Origin: an uncultured Collinsella sp.
Lineage (GTDB): Bacteria > Actinomycetota > Coriobacteriia > Coriobacteriales > Coriobacteriaceae
Reading direction: 5' to 3'
Length of the DNA: 64,000 bases
Assembly: GCA_958350755.1 (NCBI GenBank)
Contig: CATWID010000007.1
Location: forward strand, 1 to 64,000
Positions within the stretch are counted from its first letter, which is position 1. Every line of letters starts with the position of its first letter. Both the position numbers and the translations under genes were made by a program. Under the pieces are notes generated by a model, which worked only from the letters and a program-made list of their open reading frames with translations, was not told where the DNA came from and did not search any database. Below are positions 34,307-42,313 of this stretch, one piece after another.

Positions 34307-34786
34307 ATGGAGCTGAAGATTTCGATCGTGACGTGCTCGGATACGCGCGATCTTGCCCAGGACGAGGCCGGAGCCGCACTCGAGGAGCTTATCGAGACGC
34401 AGGGCTGGACGGTCGCCTCACATGTGGTCGTGCGCGACGACGCCAGCGAGATCGGTGATGCCATTGTGGAAGCCGCAGATGAGTGCCACGCCAATGTCGT
34501 GCTCACCTGCGGCGGCACGGGGCTTTCGATGCGCGATGTGACGCCCGAGGCGACGCGTGCCGTCTGCGACCGCGATGTGCCGGGTATTGCAGAGGCAATC
34601 CGTGCGTACTCCATGACCAAGACGCGCCGCGCCATGCTCTCGCGCGCCGTGTGCATGCAGCGTGGGTATACGCTTGTCATCAACTTTCCGGGATCCACGA
34701 AAGCGGCCCGCGAAAGCTGGGAGGCCGTGAGCGACCAGCTGGAGCATGCAGCCCAGATGACGGCGGGCGGCGGGCACGCCAAATAA
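34307..34786 (+). CDS. mogA: MogA/MoaB-type molybdopterin adenylyltransferase
   Basis: A 159-residue MoCF-domain protein that adenylates molybdopterin before MoeA acts. VTCSDTRDLAQDEAG (about residues 8-22) and the signature TCGGTGLSMRDVTPEAT (about 66-82) are clear, with INFPGSTKAARE near 126-137. Size and motifs fit MoaB/MogA. The ATG at 34307 has TAGGAGG 6 nt before it, and the gap to moeA is only 10 nt, so the two are co-transcribed. Confidence 0.92.
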   Translation: MELKISIVTCSDTRDLAQDEAGAALEELIETQGWTVASHVVVRDDASEIGDAIVEAADECHANVVLTCGGTGLSMRDVTPEATRAVCDRDVPGIAEAIRAYSMTKTRRAMLSRAVCMQRGYTLVINFPGSTKAARESWEAVSDQLEHAAQMTAGGGHAK

Positions 34787-34991
34787 GCGCACTACCTGCG
34801 GCGGAGTAACCTTACGGGCTGCTCTGCCTTTTTTATGCAGCGACAGCGCGGGCCGTCTCGTGGTTATTGGTAAAAGAAAATTATCAGGCGAGAGATATTT
34901 ATCATATACATTATTCGCGCAAAAGTATAATCTGATTGCAGAATAAAGCCCGCGGTGTGGTGCCCGGGCAAAACGTCCGAAAGGGTTGAAT
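34787..34991 (+). promoter_or_regulatory. modA upstream region
   Basis: This 205-nt gap is strongly AT-rich at 34855-34935. A consensus -10, TATAAT, lies at 34926-34931, without a clear TTGACA at 17 nt. The sequence CGAGAGATATTTATCATATACATTATTCG-type dyad before it is a possible regulator site, loosely like a ModE box, but no regulator gene is present and the match is weak. Confidence 0.45.
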
Positions 34992-35867
34992 ATGTTCGAT
35001 ATGGTTTCACGCCGCGGTTTCGTCTCGCTATCTGCTGCCGCTGCTGCCGGCCTTGGCCTTGCTGGTTGCTCGGGCAACAAGTCTTCCGAGCCCGCCGGCT
35101 CCGATGCCGGCTCCGCCAAGGCCTCTTCCAAGAAGGAAACCGTCGAGCTGCAGGTCTTTGCCGCCAACTCGCTCGAGAAGGCTCTGCCCGAGGTCCAGGA
35201 GCTTTACACCGAGCAGACCGGGACCACGTTTGCCGACACGCAGTTTAAGGCGTCTGGCGACCTCGTTGAGCAGATGCGTGCCGGCGCCACGGTCGACGTG
35301 CTCATCACCGCTTCCAAGGGCACCATGGATGACGCTGAGACCGCCGAACTCATCGACACCGACACCCGTGAGGATATGTTCGTCAACGACCTCGTGATCA
35401 TTCGCGCCGAGGGCTCCGACACCAAGGTCGAGGCCGTCGCCGACGTCGCGAATCTGGACGGCAAGATCGCCATTGGCGACGCCAAGACCGTTCCCGCCGG
35501 CAAGTATGCCAACCAGGCCCTGGCCTCCGTGGGCCTCTACACCGGCACCGAGGGCGACGACGGCGAGTACGCCCCCGAGATCGCCGACATGGTGGCCCTG
35601 GCCGATAAAGTTGGTACCGCCGCCGCCTATGTGTCCACAGGTGACTGCGTGGCCGGTTTTGTCTACAGCTCCGATATCTTCCGCTACGACGGTATCGAGG
35701 AGGCCTTTGTGTGTCCCGAGGACTCGCATAAGCCCATCGTGTATCCGGGCGCTGTCGCCGATGGCTCCGAACATGCCGACGAGGCCAAGGCGTTTATCGA
35801 CTTTTGCCTGTCCAATAAGAAGGCTCAGAAGATTTGGGCTAAGTACGGCTTTGAGCTTTCCGCGTAG
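34992..35867 (+). CDS. modA: Molybdate ABC transporter, substrate-binding lipoprotein
   Basis: A 291-residue periplasmic-type binding protein. The N terminus combines a twin-arginine motif, SRRGFVS (residues 6-12), with a lipobox, LAGC (Cys near 26), so it is probably a Tat-exported lipoprotein. The mature domain shows LQVFAANSLEKALPE (about 52-66), DVLITASKGTMD and TVPAGKYANQALAS, the pattern of ModA. The ATG at 34992 follows GAAAGGG. modB and modC follow directly. Tungstate or sulfate binding cannot be excluded, but the Moco genes upstream favour molybdate. Confidence 0.9.
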   Translation: MFDMVSRRGFVSLSAAAAAGLGLAGCSGNKSSEPAGSDAGSAKASSKKETVELQVFAANSLEKALPEVQELYTEQTGTTFADTQFKASGDLVEQMRAGATVDVLITASKGTMDDAETAELIDTDTREDMFVNDLVIIRAEGSDTKVEAVADVANLDGKIAIGDAKTVPAGKYANQALASVGLYTGTEGDDGEYAPEIADMVALADKVGTAAAYVSTGDCVAGFVYSSDIFRYDGIEEAFVCPEDSHKPIVYPGAVADGSEHADEAKAFIDFCLSNKKAQKIWAKYGFELSA

Positions 35868-35935
35868 TGCGGCTTGGCGCGATAATTCCATCGTTTTGTG
35901 TTTCACTCCGTCCTTGTATTCTCTTGGAGCTTTTC

Positions 35936-37375
35936 GTGCTTAATAGATTCCGCATGCTTGTCGCCTGTGCTTTGACCTTCGCGCTTTGCTGGGTGCCGGG
36001 ATTTGCGTTTGCTGGGGACGCTGAGGACGGGGCTCAGATTGCTGCGACCGCTCATGGGCTTTCCTATGGGATTGAGGGTTTTGAGCGGTTGGCCAAGGGG
36101 ACCGCTCGTGCCATGGAGGGCCAGCCTGAGGGCTACCGGTTTCCCGTTGACGAGGACGTGGACCTTGTGGTGGCGCCCGCTGCCGATCGCGTTGTGGTAT
36201 GGATATCGCCTAAGGCGGTCGAGAAGTATGGATTGAATCCGCAGGACAACGAGTGCGTATCGGGTCTCAAAGCCCTCGTCTGTGAGCTCGACAGCGCAAA
36301 CTGCATGGGAGGTGCCCAGCTGGGGGACGTGGATCTTCCTTGGTATGTCACGGCGAAAACAACGTTTGATGCCGGTGGGTATACCTATGGCTTTGACGAG
36401 CGCGGTGCGGATGGGGACCGCTATGTGGTGATTGCATCAGCCTCGGGTGATGCCAAGGGCGGCGCGCGTTGGCTTGATAGCGCTCAAATGGTAGAGGCAT
36501 CGTCTGTCGCGTTGCGGGATGAGCAGGGGCCCTTGACCTCTCTGGCCTCCTTTTTGGGCGACATCGACTATCGCCCGTTTTGGGTGTCCATAAAAACGAG
36601 CGGCCTTGCCCTGCTGATCTCCTTTGCGCTGGGCCTGTTCGCCGCGTGGAAGACTATGGGTACCTCGAGTCGCATCAAGGGCCTGCTCGATTCGGTCTTT
36701 ACGATTCCCATGGTGTTGCCGCCCACGGTCTGCGGCTTTCTGCTCCTCATGCTGTTTGGTCGCTCGACCGGGGTGGGCCAGTGGCTCATCGCGCACGGCG
36801 TCTCGATCGTCTTTACGTGGCCCGCGGCGGTGATATCTGCCGTGGTGGTGTCGTTTCCCCTGGTCTACCGTACGGCGCTCGGAGCCTTCGAGAGCCTCGA
36901 CACGCAGATGCTCGACGCCGCGCGAACCTTGGGATGGTCCGAACGTCGCATCTTTGCCAAGCTCATGATGCCGCTCGGCTGGCCCTCGATTGCCGCCGGT
37001 ACGGTGCTCGCCTTTGCCCGCGCGATGGGCGAGTTTGGCTGCACCCTGTTCTTTGCGGGCAACTACGCCGGTATAACGCAGACCATTCCCATCGCCATCT
37101 ACTTTGAGTGGATGGGCGGCAACACGTCGGTGGCCCTCTTTTGGGTCGTCGTCGTGATCGTGTTTAGTTTCCTGGTCATCCTGTTCATCAACATGTACAC
37201 GGCGCATTCGCAAAAGTATCGCGAGCGGGGCCTTTCCCGTGCGAAGCGCAAGCAGGCCAAGGAGCTCGTCGGGCAGGACGATTCGCTCGATGCTGTTGGT
37301 GGCGATGCTCTGCGTATCGATCGCGAGGCGTTGGCCGAGCTTATGCGCGATGACGCGGTGCCGCAGGGAGGTTGA
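35936..37375 (+). CDS. modB: ModB permease with extra extracytoplasmic N-terminal domain
   Basis: A 479-residue protein, about twice the usual ModB length. Residues 1-26 form a signal peptide (ALTFALCWVPGFAFAG) and about 27-205 a soluble domain of unknown family. Residues about 210-420 are the ABC permease, with the EAA loop in DAARTLGWSERRIFAKLMMP. A charged tail of about 50 residues follows. The extra domain would lie outside the cell, next to ModA. The GTG at 35936 has GGAG 7 nt upstream; an ATG six codons later is possible. It lies between modA and modC, so the permease call is firm. Confidence 0.88.
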   Translation: MLNRFRMLVACALTFALCWVPGFAFAGDAEDGAQIAATAHGLSYGIEGFERLAKGTARAMEGQPEGYRFPVDEDVDLVVAPAADRVVVWISPKAVEKYGLNPQDNECVSGLKALVCELDSANCMGGAQLGDVDLPWYVTAKTTFDAGGYTYGFDERGADGDRYVVIASASGDAKGGARWLDSAQMVEASSVALRDEQGPLTSLASFLGDIDYRPFWVSIKTSGLALLISFALGLFAAWKTMGTSSRIKGLLDSVFTIPMVLPPTVCGFLLLMLFGRSTGVGQWLIAHGVSIVFTWPAAVISAVVVSFPLVYRTALGAFESLDTQMLDAARTLGWSERRIFAKLMMPLGWPSIAAGTVLAFARAMGEFGCTLFFAGNYAGITQTIPIAIYFEWMGGNTSVALFWVVVVIVFSFLVILFINMYTAHSQKYRERGLSRAKRKQAKELVGQDDSLDAVGGDALRIDREALAELMRDDAVPQGG

Positions 37376-37381
37376 TAAGCT

Positions 37382-38452
37382 ATGTCGCTCGTTCTGGATA
37401 TCAAAAAACGCTACCCCGGGTTTATGCTCGATATGCAGCTTGAGGCCGGCGAGGAGCGCGTGGCGCTGCTGGGCGCCTCGGGTTGTGGCAAGAGCTGCAC
37501 CTTGCGTTGCATTGCCGGCGTGGAGACGCCCGACGAGGGCGAGATCGTCGTCAACGGCGTGACCTTCTTTGACTCGGCGGCGGGTATCAACCTGTCGCCC
37601 CAGGAGCGCAAGTGTGCCCTGCTGTTCCAAAACTATCAGCTGTTCCCTAATATGACGGTGGCCGATAACGTGTGCGCCGGCGTTGAGGGTGCAGGTGACG
37701 CCGCAGCGCGCAGACAACTTGCCGAGCGCTACCTGGGCATCTTTGGACTGGCCGACTTTGCCGACCGTTATCCCGCGCGCCTCTCGGGCGGCCAGCAGCA
37801 GCGTGTGGCGCTTGCTCGCATGGTGGCGGCACACCCGGGCATTTTTATGTTCGACGAGCCCATGAGCGCGCTCGACGCGTATCTCAAGAGCGCGCTTGAG
37901 CAGAACATGCTCGACCTGTTCGACGTCTGTAACCGTACCGTGCTCTACGTGAGCCACGATATTGACGAGGCATGCCGCCTGTGCGAGCGCATTTGCGTGA
38001 TGCATAACGGGCATGTGGAGGAGATCGGCTCCGTCGAGGACGTGGTCCGCCGGCCGCAAACCTTGGCTGCGCTGCGTCTGACGGGCTGCAAGAATACGAG
38101 CCGCGCGCGTAAGATTGGGCTTCAGGAAGTTGAAGCCCTGGACTGGGGCATGACCTTCAACGTGGGCCGTGAGGTTCCCGATAATGTGGCGTACCTGGGT
38201 ATTCGTGCGAGCTACTTCCATGTGGACAGCCGCGCTGAGCGCGGTCGTAACAGCTACGATCTGCATGTGGCCCGCGTGAGCGATTCGCGTTTTGAGCGCC
38301 TGGTGCTGCTGGACGCGCCGCGTGCCGATGCGCCGACGCGCCTGCAGTGGAAGGTCAACAAAGTGGGCATGCCTGTCGACGAGCTGCCGCAAGCAGGCGA
38401 GACGCTGCGCATGCATTTTGATGCCAGCAGGATCCATTTGGTTTGTCGATAG
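37382..38452 (+). CDS. modC: Molybdate ABC transporter ATPase
   Basis: A 356-residue ABC ATPase that powers the ModB permease. Walker A GASGCGKS is at residues 31-38, the Q-loop is in LLFQNYQLFPNMTV, the signature is LSGGQQQR near 139-146, Walker B is IFMFDEPMSALDA near 161-173, and the H-loop is VLYVSHDIDEA. The last 110 residues are a beta domain, apparently TOBE-like. It starts 6 nt after modB and is followed by a terminator. Confidence 0.93.
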   Translation: MSLVLDIKKRYPGFMLDMQLEAGEERVALLGASGCGKSCTLRCIAGVETPDEGEIVVNGVTFFDSAAGINLSPQERKCALLFQNYQLFPNMTVADNVCAGVEGAGDAAARRQLAERYLGIFGLADFADRYPARLSGGQQQRVALARMVAAHPGIFMFDEPMSALDAYLKSALEQNMLDLFDVCNRTVLYVSHDIDEACRLCERICVMHNGHVEEIGSVEDVVRRPQTLAALRLTGCKNTSRARKIGLQEVEALDWGMTFNVGREVPDNVAYLGIRASYFHVDSRAERGRNSYDLHVARVSDSRFERLVLLDAPRADAPTRLQWKVNKVGMPVDELPQAGETLRMHFDASRIHLVCR

Positions 38453-38463
38453 CGCCGGGTAAT

Positions 38464-38502
38464 GCCGTCGGGGATATAAGCCTCGGCGGCTTTGTTTTTG
38501 CC
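38464..38502 (+). terminator. Intrinsic terminator of the mod operon
   Basis: GCCGTCGGGG and CCTCGGCGGC pair around ATATAAG, followed by TTTGTTTTT. Confidence 0.8.
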
Positions 38503-38882
38503 GTTCGCCGAATGGGGAATGACAAACTCTTATCAATTAAGATAATTATTTATTAAACAACGGTACATGACGCTGTCGTACGAATGTCAACGGTGTTCGC
38601 ATGGTCGATGACCGTTGATATAGTTGACCTCAACTTGTAAAGGAGGGTGCGCACATGCCGCAGACGACATATATTCGCCGCGTTGCCGCGCGCGCCCTGT
38701 ATATGGCTCGGAGTCGCATATGAGCAGGTATGTTCACGGCTCCGGGAGAGACGACGCACAACTAAATAATCGACCGCAAAGCTGGTTCCCTAAAATTCCG
38801 GGTTTGAGCACGGTCGGGCAATCGCCGTCCGTCGTGCATCGATACCGCTGTTATCCGTTTTTGGTTCGAGAGGGGAACCGTT
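38503..38882 (+). other. Leader region of the double-cubane/selenium operon
   Basis: The gap between modC and the first double-cubane gene contains an AT-rich block with the dyad TTATCAATTAAGATAA (about 38529-38544), a possible promoter further right (TTGATATAGTTGACC near 38615) and the 22-codon ORF at 38655-38723. A second overlapping ORF (38719-38887) shares its ATGA with the first stop, but its codon use is not convincing. Confidence 0.5.
38655..38723 (+). CDS. Candidate 22-residue leader peptide
   Basis: A 22-codon ORF beginning MPQTTYIRRVAAR, with the strongest ribosome site in its vicinity (AAAGGAGGG, 8 nt before the ATG). Five residues are Arg (8, 9, 13, 19, 21). It ends 159 nt before the first double-cubane gene. 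The strong site on such a short frame suggests a regulatory leader or a genuine small protein. Its codons are mostly common ones, so arginine sensing is less clear than for the argG leader. Confidence 0.45.
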   Translation: MPQTTYIRRVAARALYMARSRI

Positions 38883-40166
38883 ATGGCTGAAGAATTTGAT
38901 TTCCATCCGATGTGGGAGAGCCTCGGCATGAATCTTGCCGACCACGACATGCTGCTGGGCGCCGTGGGCCAGATGTACGGCGATATGTTCCTGACGCAGA
39001 ACAATCGCCCCAAGTCCACGTCCTACCTGGATTTTGTCGCCACCAACATCCACAGCGGCCGTATTAAGGAGATGCTCGACAAGAAGGAGGCCGGCGAGGC
39101 CACCAAGATCGTGGGCAGCTTCTGCGTCTACGTGCCCGAGGAGATTGTGCTCGCCTGCGACGGTATCCCCGTGGGTCTGTGCTCGGGTGCCGATTGGGCG
39201 ACCGACAAGGTCGAGGAGCACTTGCCGCGCAACACTTGTCCGCTCATCAAGAGCTTTGCCGGCTTTAAGCTGGGCGAGGTCTGCCCCTACATTGAGTCGA
39301 GTGACTTGGTGGTAGGCGAGAACACCTGCGACGGCAAGAAGAAAGCCTACGAGTTCTTTGCCACGCAAAAGAACATGTACGTCATGGATATTCCCAACGT
39401 ACACGACGAGTCGACGCTCGTGACCTGGAAGGCCGAGGTCAAGAAGCTCGCAGCCAAGATCGAGGAAGAGTGTGGCGTCAAGATTACGCCTGAGCGTCTG
39501 AAGGCCGCCATCCGCGCCGTCAATGAGAAGCGTCGCGCCCTGCAGCGCCTCGCTGCCACGCGCGCTGCCGACCCAGCGCCCATCAGCGGTCTCGACAGTC
39601 TGCTGACCGTTCAGGCCGCCTTTATGGACGACACGCCGCGTCTGACCGGGGCCATCAACGATATGGCGGCTGAGTGCGAGCAGCGTGTCGAGGCCGGCGA
39701 GGGCGTGGCGCCCAAGGGGACCAAGCGCATCCTGTACACCGGCACGCCCATGGCCGTGCCCAACTGGAAGCTGTTCAACCTCATCGAGAAGGCCGGCGGC
39801 GTTGTGGTAGGCGAGGAGTCCTGCACGGGTTCGCGCTATTACAAGGACCTGGTCGACGAGTCCGGTGAGACGGTTGACAAGATGCTCGATGCCATCGCCG
39901 AGCGCTACTTTAAGATCAACTGCGCCGTCTTTACGCCCAACGACCAGCGTATGAAGGACATTGTCCAGATGGCCAAGGACCTGCACGCCGACGGCATCGT
40001 CGACGTGGCCCTGCAGTTCTGCACGCTCTACGAGATGGAGTCGTTTGCCGTGGAGAAGGCCGCCGAGGAGGCAGGCATTCCATATATGCACATCACGACC
40101 GACTACGCCGGCGAGGACGCAGGCCAACTGCAAACCAGGATTGAGGCTTTCTTGGAAACCATTTAG
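38883..40166 (+). CDS. Double-cubane-cluster protein / 2-hydroxyacyl-CoA dehydratase family, paralogue 1
   Basis: A 427-residue protein of the 2-hydroxyacyl-CoA dehydratase D-component superfamily (HgdB/FldB/YjiM). GENTCDGKKKAYEF, conserved cysteines in GSFCVYVPEEI, NTCPLIKSF, EESCTGSRYY and QFCTLYEMESF, and the absence of a second dehydratase-type partner point to the double-cubane [8Fe-9S] proteins. With an ATP-driven activase these reduce small, hard-to-reduce substrates. GAGGGG lies close before the ATG at 38883. It precedes a second paralogue and the activase. The true substrate is unknown. Confidence 0.85.
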   Translation: MAEEFDFHPMWESLGMNLADHDMLLGAVGQMYGDMFLTQNNRPKSTSYLDFVATNIHSGRIKEMLDKKEAGEATKIVGSFCVYVPEEIVLACDGIPVGLCSGADWATDKVEEHLPRNTCPLIKSFAGFKLGEVCPYIESSDLVVGENTCDGKKKAYEFFATQKNMYVMDIPNVHDESTLVTWKAEVKKLAAKIEEECGVKITPERLKAAIRAVNEKRRALQRLAATRAADPAPISGLDSLLTVQAAFMDDTPRLTGAINDMAAECEQRVEAGEGVAPKGTKRILYTGTPMAVPNWKLFNLIEKAGGVVVGEESCTGSRYYKDLVDESGETVDKMLDAIAERYFKINCAVFTPNDQRMKDIVQMAKDLHADGIVDVALQFCTLYEMESFAVEKAAEEAGIPYMHITTDYAGEDAGQLQTRIEAFLETI

Positions 40167-40181
40167 GACTATTCGTCCCGG

Positions 40182-40283
40182 CGGCTTCCCCAGGCACCCG
40201 ATCTTGCTGTTCAAACCGTCGCTTGCGTACCAAAGTACGCGACGCTCCTCTTTCACGGCAACCTCGGGCACCTGGGAAAGCCG
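40182..40283. repeat. Structured palindromic element between the double-cubane genes
   Basis: Imperfect 20-nt arms (40182-40201 with 40264-40283, 17 matching) enclose a 62-nt core. The core has an inner hairpin, GCGTAC/GTACGC, with loop CAAA. The element stops 37 nt before the start of the second gene and could affect relative expression of the pair. Confidence 0.72.
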
Positions 40284-40320
40284 TTTCCTTGGTTGGTTAA
40301 AAGGTTTGTTAAGGAGTTAT

Positions 40321-41484
40321 ATGTCGGAAAATATTGAGCAGCCGTTGCCGCGCACGTTTGAGGAGTTCAACGAGCAACGCAAGGCGGCGTTTATTCGCGT
40401 CAAAGATTATAAGCAGGCGGGTAATCGCCTGGTTGGCTTTTTGTGCAGCTATACGCCGCTCGAGATTATCGATGCCGCGGGGGCTGCGAGCGTGGCTCTG
40501 TGCGGTACGTCCGATGAGGTGATTCCCGAGGCCGAGAAGGTGCTGCCGGCAAACCTGTGCCCGCTCATCAAGTCGACCTACGGTTTTGCCTACTCGCAAA
40601 AGTGCCCGTTTACGTACTTTAGCGACATGATCATCGGCGAGACCACCTGCGACGGCAAGAAGAAGATGTACGAGCTACTCAACGAGCTCAAGCGCACGCA
40701 CATCCTGCATCTTCCGCAGGGTCGCGATCGTGCCTACGAGCGTGAAGGCTGGTACGAGGAGTGCCGCCTGCTCAAGGAGGAGCTCGAGGGCTTCTACGGC
40801 ATCACGATTACCGACGATGACCTGCGCGCTGCCGTCCGTCGTCGCAACCGCTTGCGTGCGGCCCAGCTCGAGATGTTTGCACTGCAGGCTAACCAGCCGG
40901 CTGTCATGAGCGGCGTCGACCTGATGAGCACCATGTTTGCCGGTACGTTCAGCTTTGATATCGAGGCCTATACGCAGCAGCTGGAGCAAAAGGTTGCCAA
41001 GCTGCGCGAGGCCTACGACGCGGGCGAGCGCCCGGTTGCGGCGGATGCCAAGCGCATTCTGATCACTGGCTGCCCGGTGGGCGGCGTGATCAACAAGATC
41101 GGCCGTACTATCGAGTCCAACGGCGGTGTGGTCGTGTGCATGGACGACTGCTCGGGCGAGCGCACGGCGGCCATGATGATCGACCCGGAGGCTCCCGATA
41201 TCCTGCGCGCCATCGCCGACCGCTACCTGGACATCAACTGCTCGGTCATGACGCCCAACGACGGTCGTATGGAAAACACGCTGGCCATGTGCGAGAAGTA
41301 TCATGTCGATGGCGTGGTAGAGAGCGTGCTACAGGCCTGCCACACCTTTAACGTGGAGAGTGCGCGCATGCAGGAGGCTGTCGAGGGTGCGGGTATTCCG
41401 TATATGAAGATCGAGACCGACTACAGCAACGGTGACATGGGCCAGATCGAGACGCGCATCGCTGCCTTTATCGAGACCCTGTAG
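40321..41484 (+). CDS. Double-cubane-cluster protein, paralogue 2
   Basis: A 387-residue homologue of the preceding gene product, about 40 residues shorter at the N terminus. GETTCDGKKKMYEL, FLCSYTPLEI, NLCPLIKSTYGFA, DDCSGERTAA and QACHTFNVESA keep all the cysteine positions of paralogue 1. Either protein could therefore carry the double-cubane cluster, or the two could form a heterodimer. The ATG at 40321 has AAGGAG 5 nt upstream. The activase gene follows after 50 nt, as in characterised double-cubane operons. Confidence 0.85.
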   Translation: MSENIEQPLPRTFEEFNEQRKAAFIRVKDYKQAGNRLVGFLCSYTPLEIIDAAGAASVALCGTSDEVIPEAEKVLPANLCPLIKSTYGFAYSQKCPFTYFSDMIIGETTCDGKKKMYELLNELKRTHILHLPQGRDRAYEREGWYEECRLLKEELEGFYGITITDDDLRAAVRRRNRLRAAQLEMFALQANQPAVMSGVDLMSTMFAGTFSFDIEAYTQQLEQKVAKLREAYDAGERPVAADAKRILITGCPVGGVINKIGRTIESNGGVVVCMDDCSGERTAAMMIDPEAPDILRAIADRYLDINCSVMTPNDGRMENTLAMCEKYHVDGVVESVLQACHTFNVESARMQEAVEGAGIPYMKIETDYSNGDMGQIETRIAAFIETL

Positions 41485-41534
41485 GACAAATGCGGCAAAG
41501 GGATAGCTGCTTTGCCGCATAGAAGGAGGATGCC

Positions 41535-42299
41535 GTGGTTGGCATTGGTATCGACATAGGCTCGACGGCCGCGAAGGCTGCGGTGGTGGAGACGGACAAC
41601 GCCATTGCGTGGACCTGCGTCATGCCGACGGGGTATTCGTCGGTCGATGCGGCCGAGCGCCTACGCGGTGAGCTCGCCGCAGCCGGCTATGACGTGACGG
41701 GCGACGATGTTCGCGTGATCGCGACTGGCTACGGCCGTGTCGCGGTGCCCTATGCCAACAAGGTGGTGACCGAGATCACCTGCCATGGTGCCGGCGCGGT
41801 CCGCCTGTTTGGCGAGCAGGGCACGGTGATCGACGTGGGCGGCCAGGATACCAAGGTCATCCAACTCAAGGGCGGCCGCGTGGCCAAGTTCGCCATGAAC
41901 GACAAGTGTGCCGCCGGCACGGGGCGCTTTCTGGAGATCATGGCCGACCGCCTAGGCATTTCCCAGCAGCAGATGGCCGACCTGGCGCGTTCCGGCGAGC
42001 CCACCAAGATCAGCAGCATGTGCACGGTGTTTGCCGAAAGCGAGGTCATCAGCCTGATCGGTCGCGGTGAGCCGCGCGAGAACATTGCGCGTGGCGTGAT
42101 CGACAGCGTGGTCTCGCGCGTGGCGACCATGGCCGGGCAGGCCGCGGGCGCCCCGTACTACCTGACCGGTGGCCTGTGCGAGAACGCCTTCGTGGTGGAG
42201 CGGTTGGGCGAGCTACTGGGGTCGCCGGTGACCACCTCGCCCCAGGCTCGCTTTGCCGGAGCGATCGGCGCGGCTGTCCGCGCCGCCGCCTTGGCCTAG
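41535..42299 (+). CDS. BadF/HgdC-type ATP-dependent activase
   Basis: A 254-residue ASKHA ATPase of the BadF/BadG/BcrA/HgdC family. It couples ATP hydrolysis to one-electron reduction of a partner dehydratase or double-cubane protein. Seen are GIDIGSTAAKAAVV (phosphate 1), DVGGQDTKVI (phosphate 2), the cluster-binding NDKCAAGTGRFLE and SSMCTVFAESEV (the two Cys that bridge a [4Fe-4S] cluster across the dimer), and the adenosine motif TGGLCEN. The GTG at 41535 follows AAGGAGGA. It is clearly partnered with the two upstream genes. Confidence 0.92.
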   Translation: MVGIGIDIGSTAAKAAVVETDNAIAWTCVMPTGYSSVDAAERLRGELAAAGYDVTGDDVRVIATGYGRVAVPYANKVVTEITCHGAGAVRLFGEQGTVIDVGGQDTKVIQLKGGRVAKFAMNDKCAAGTGRFLEIMADRLGISQQQMADLARSGEPTKISSMCTVFAESEVISLIGRGEPRENIARGVIDSVVSRVATMAGQAAGAPYYLTGGLCENAFVVERLGELLGSPVTTSPQARFAGAIGAAVRAAALA

Positions 42300-42313
42300 G
42301 GGTGTACCGCGAC

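Noticed and set aside
34880..34925. ModE operator upstream of modA
   Set aside because: The AT-rich dyad is only loosely similar to the known ModE box and no modE gene is in the window, so it is mentioned only as a weak possibility within the upstream region.
38719..38887. 56-codon ORF overlapping the stop of the 22-codon leader
   Set aside because: It has no independent ribosome site, its codon use is poor for this genome, and it runs 5 nt into the double-cubane gene in another frame; translational coupling is possible but not supported.
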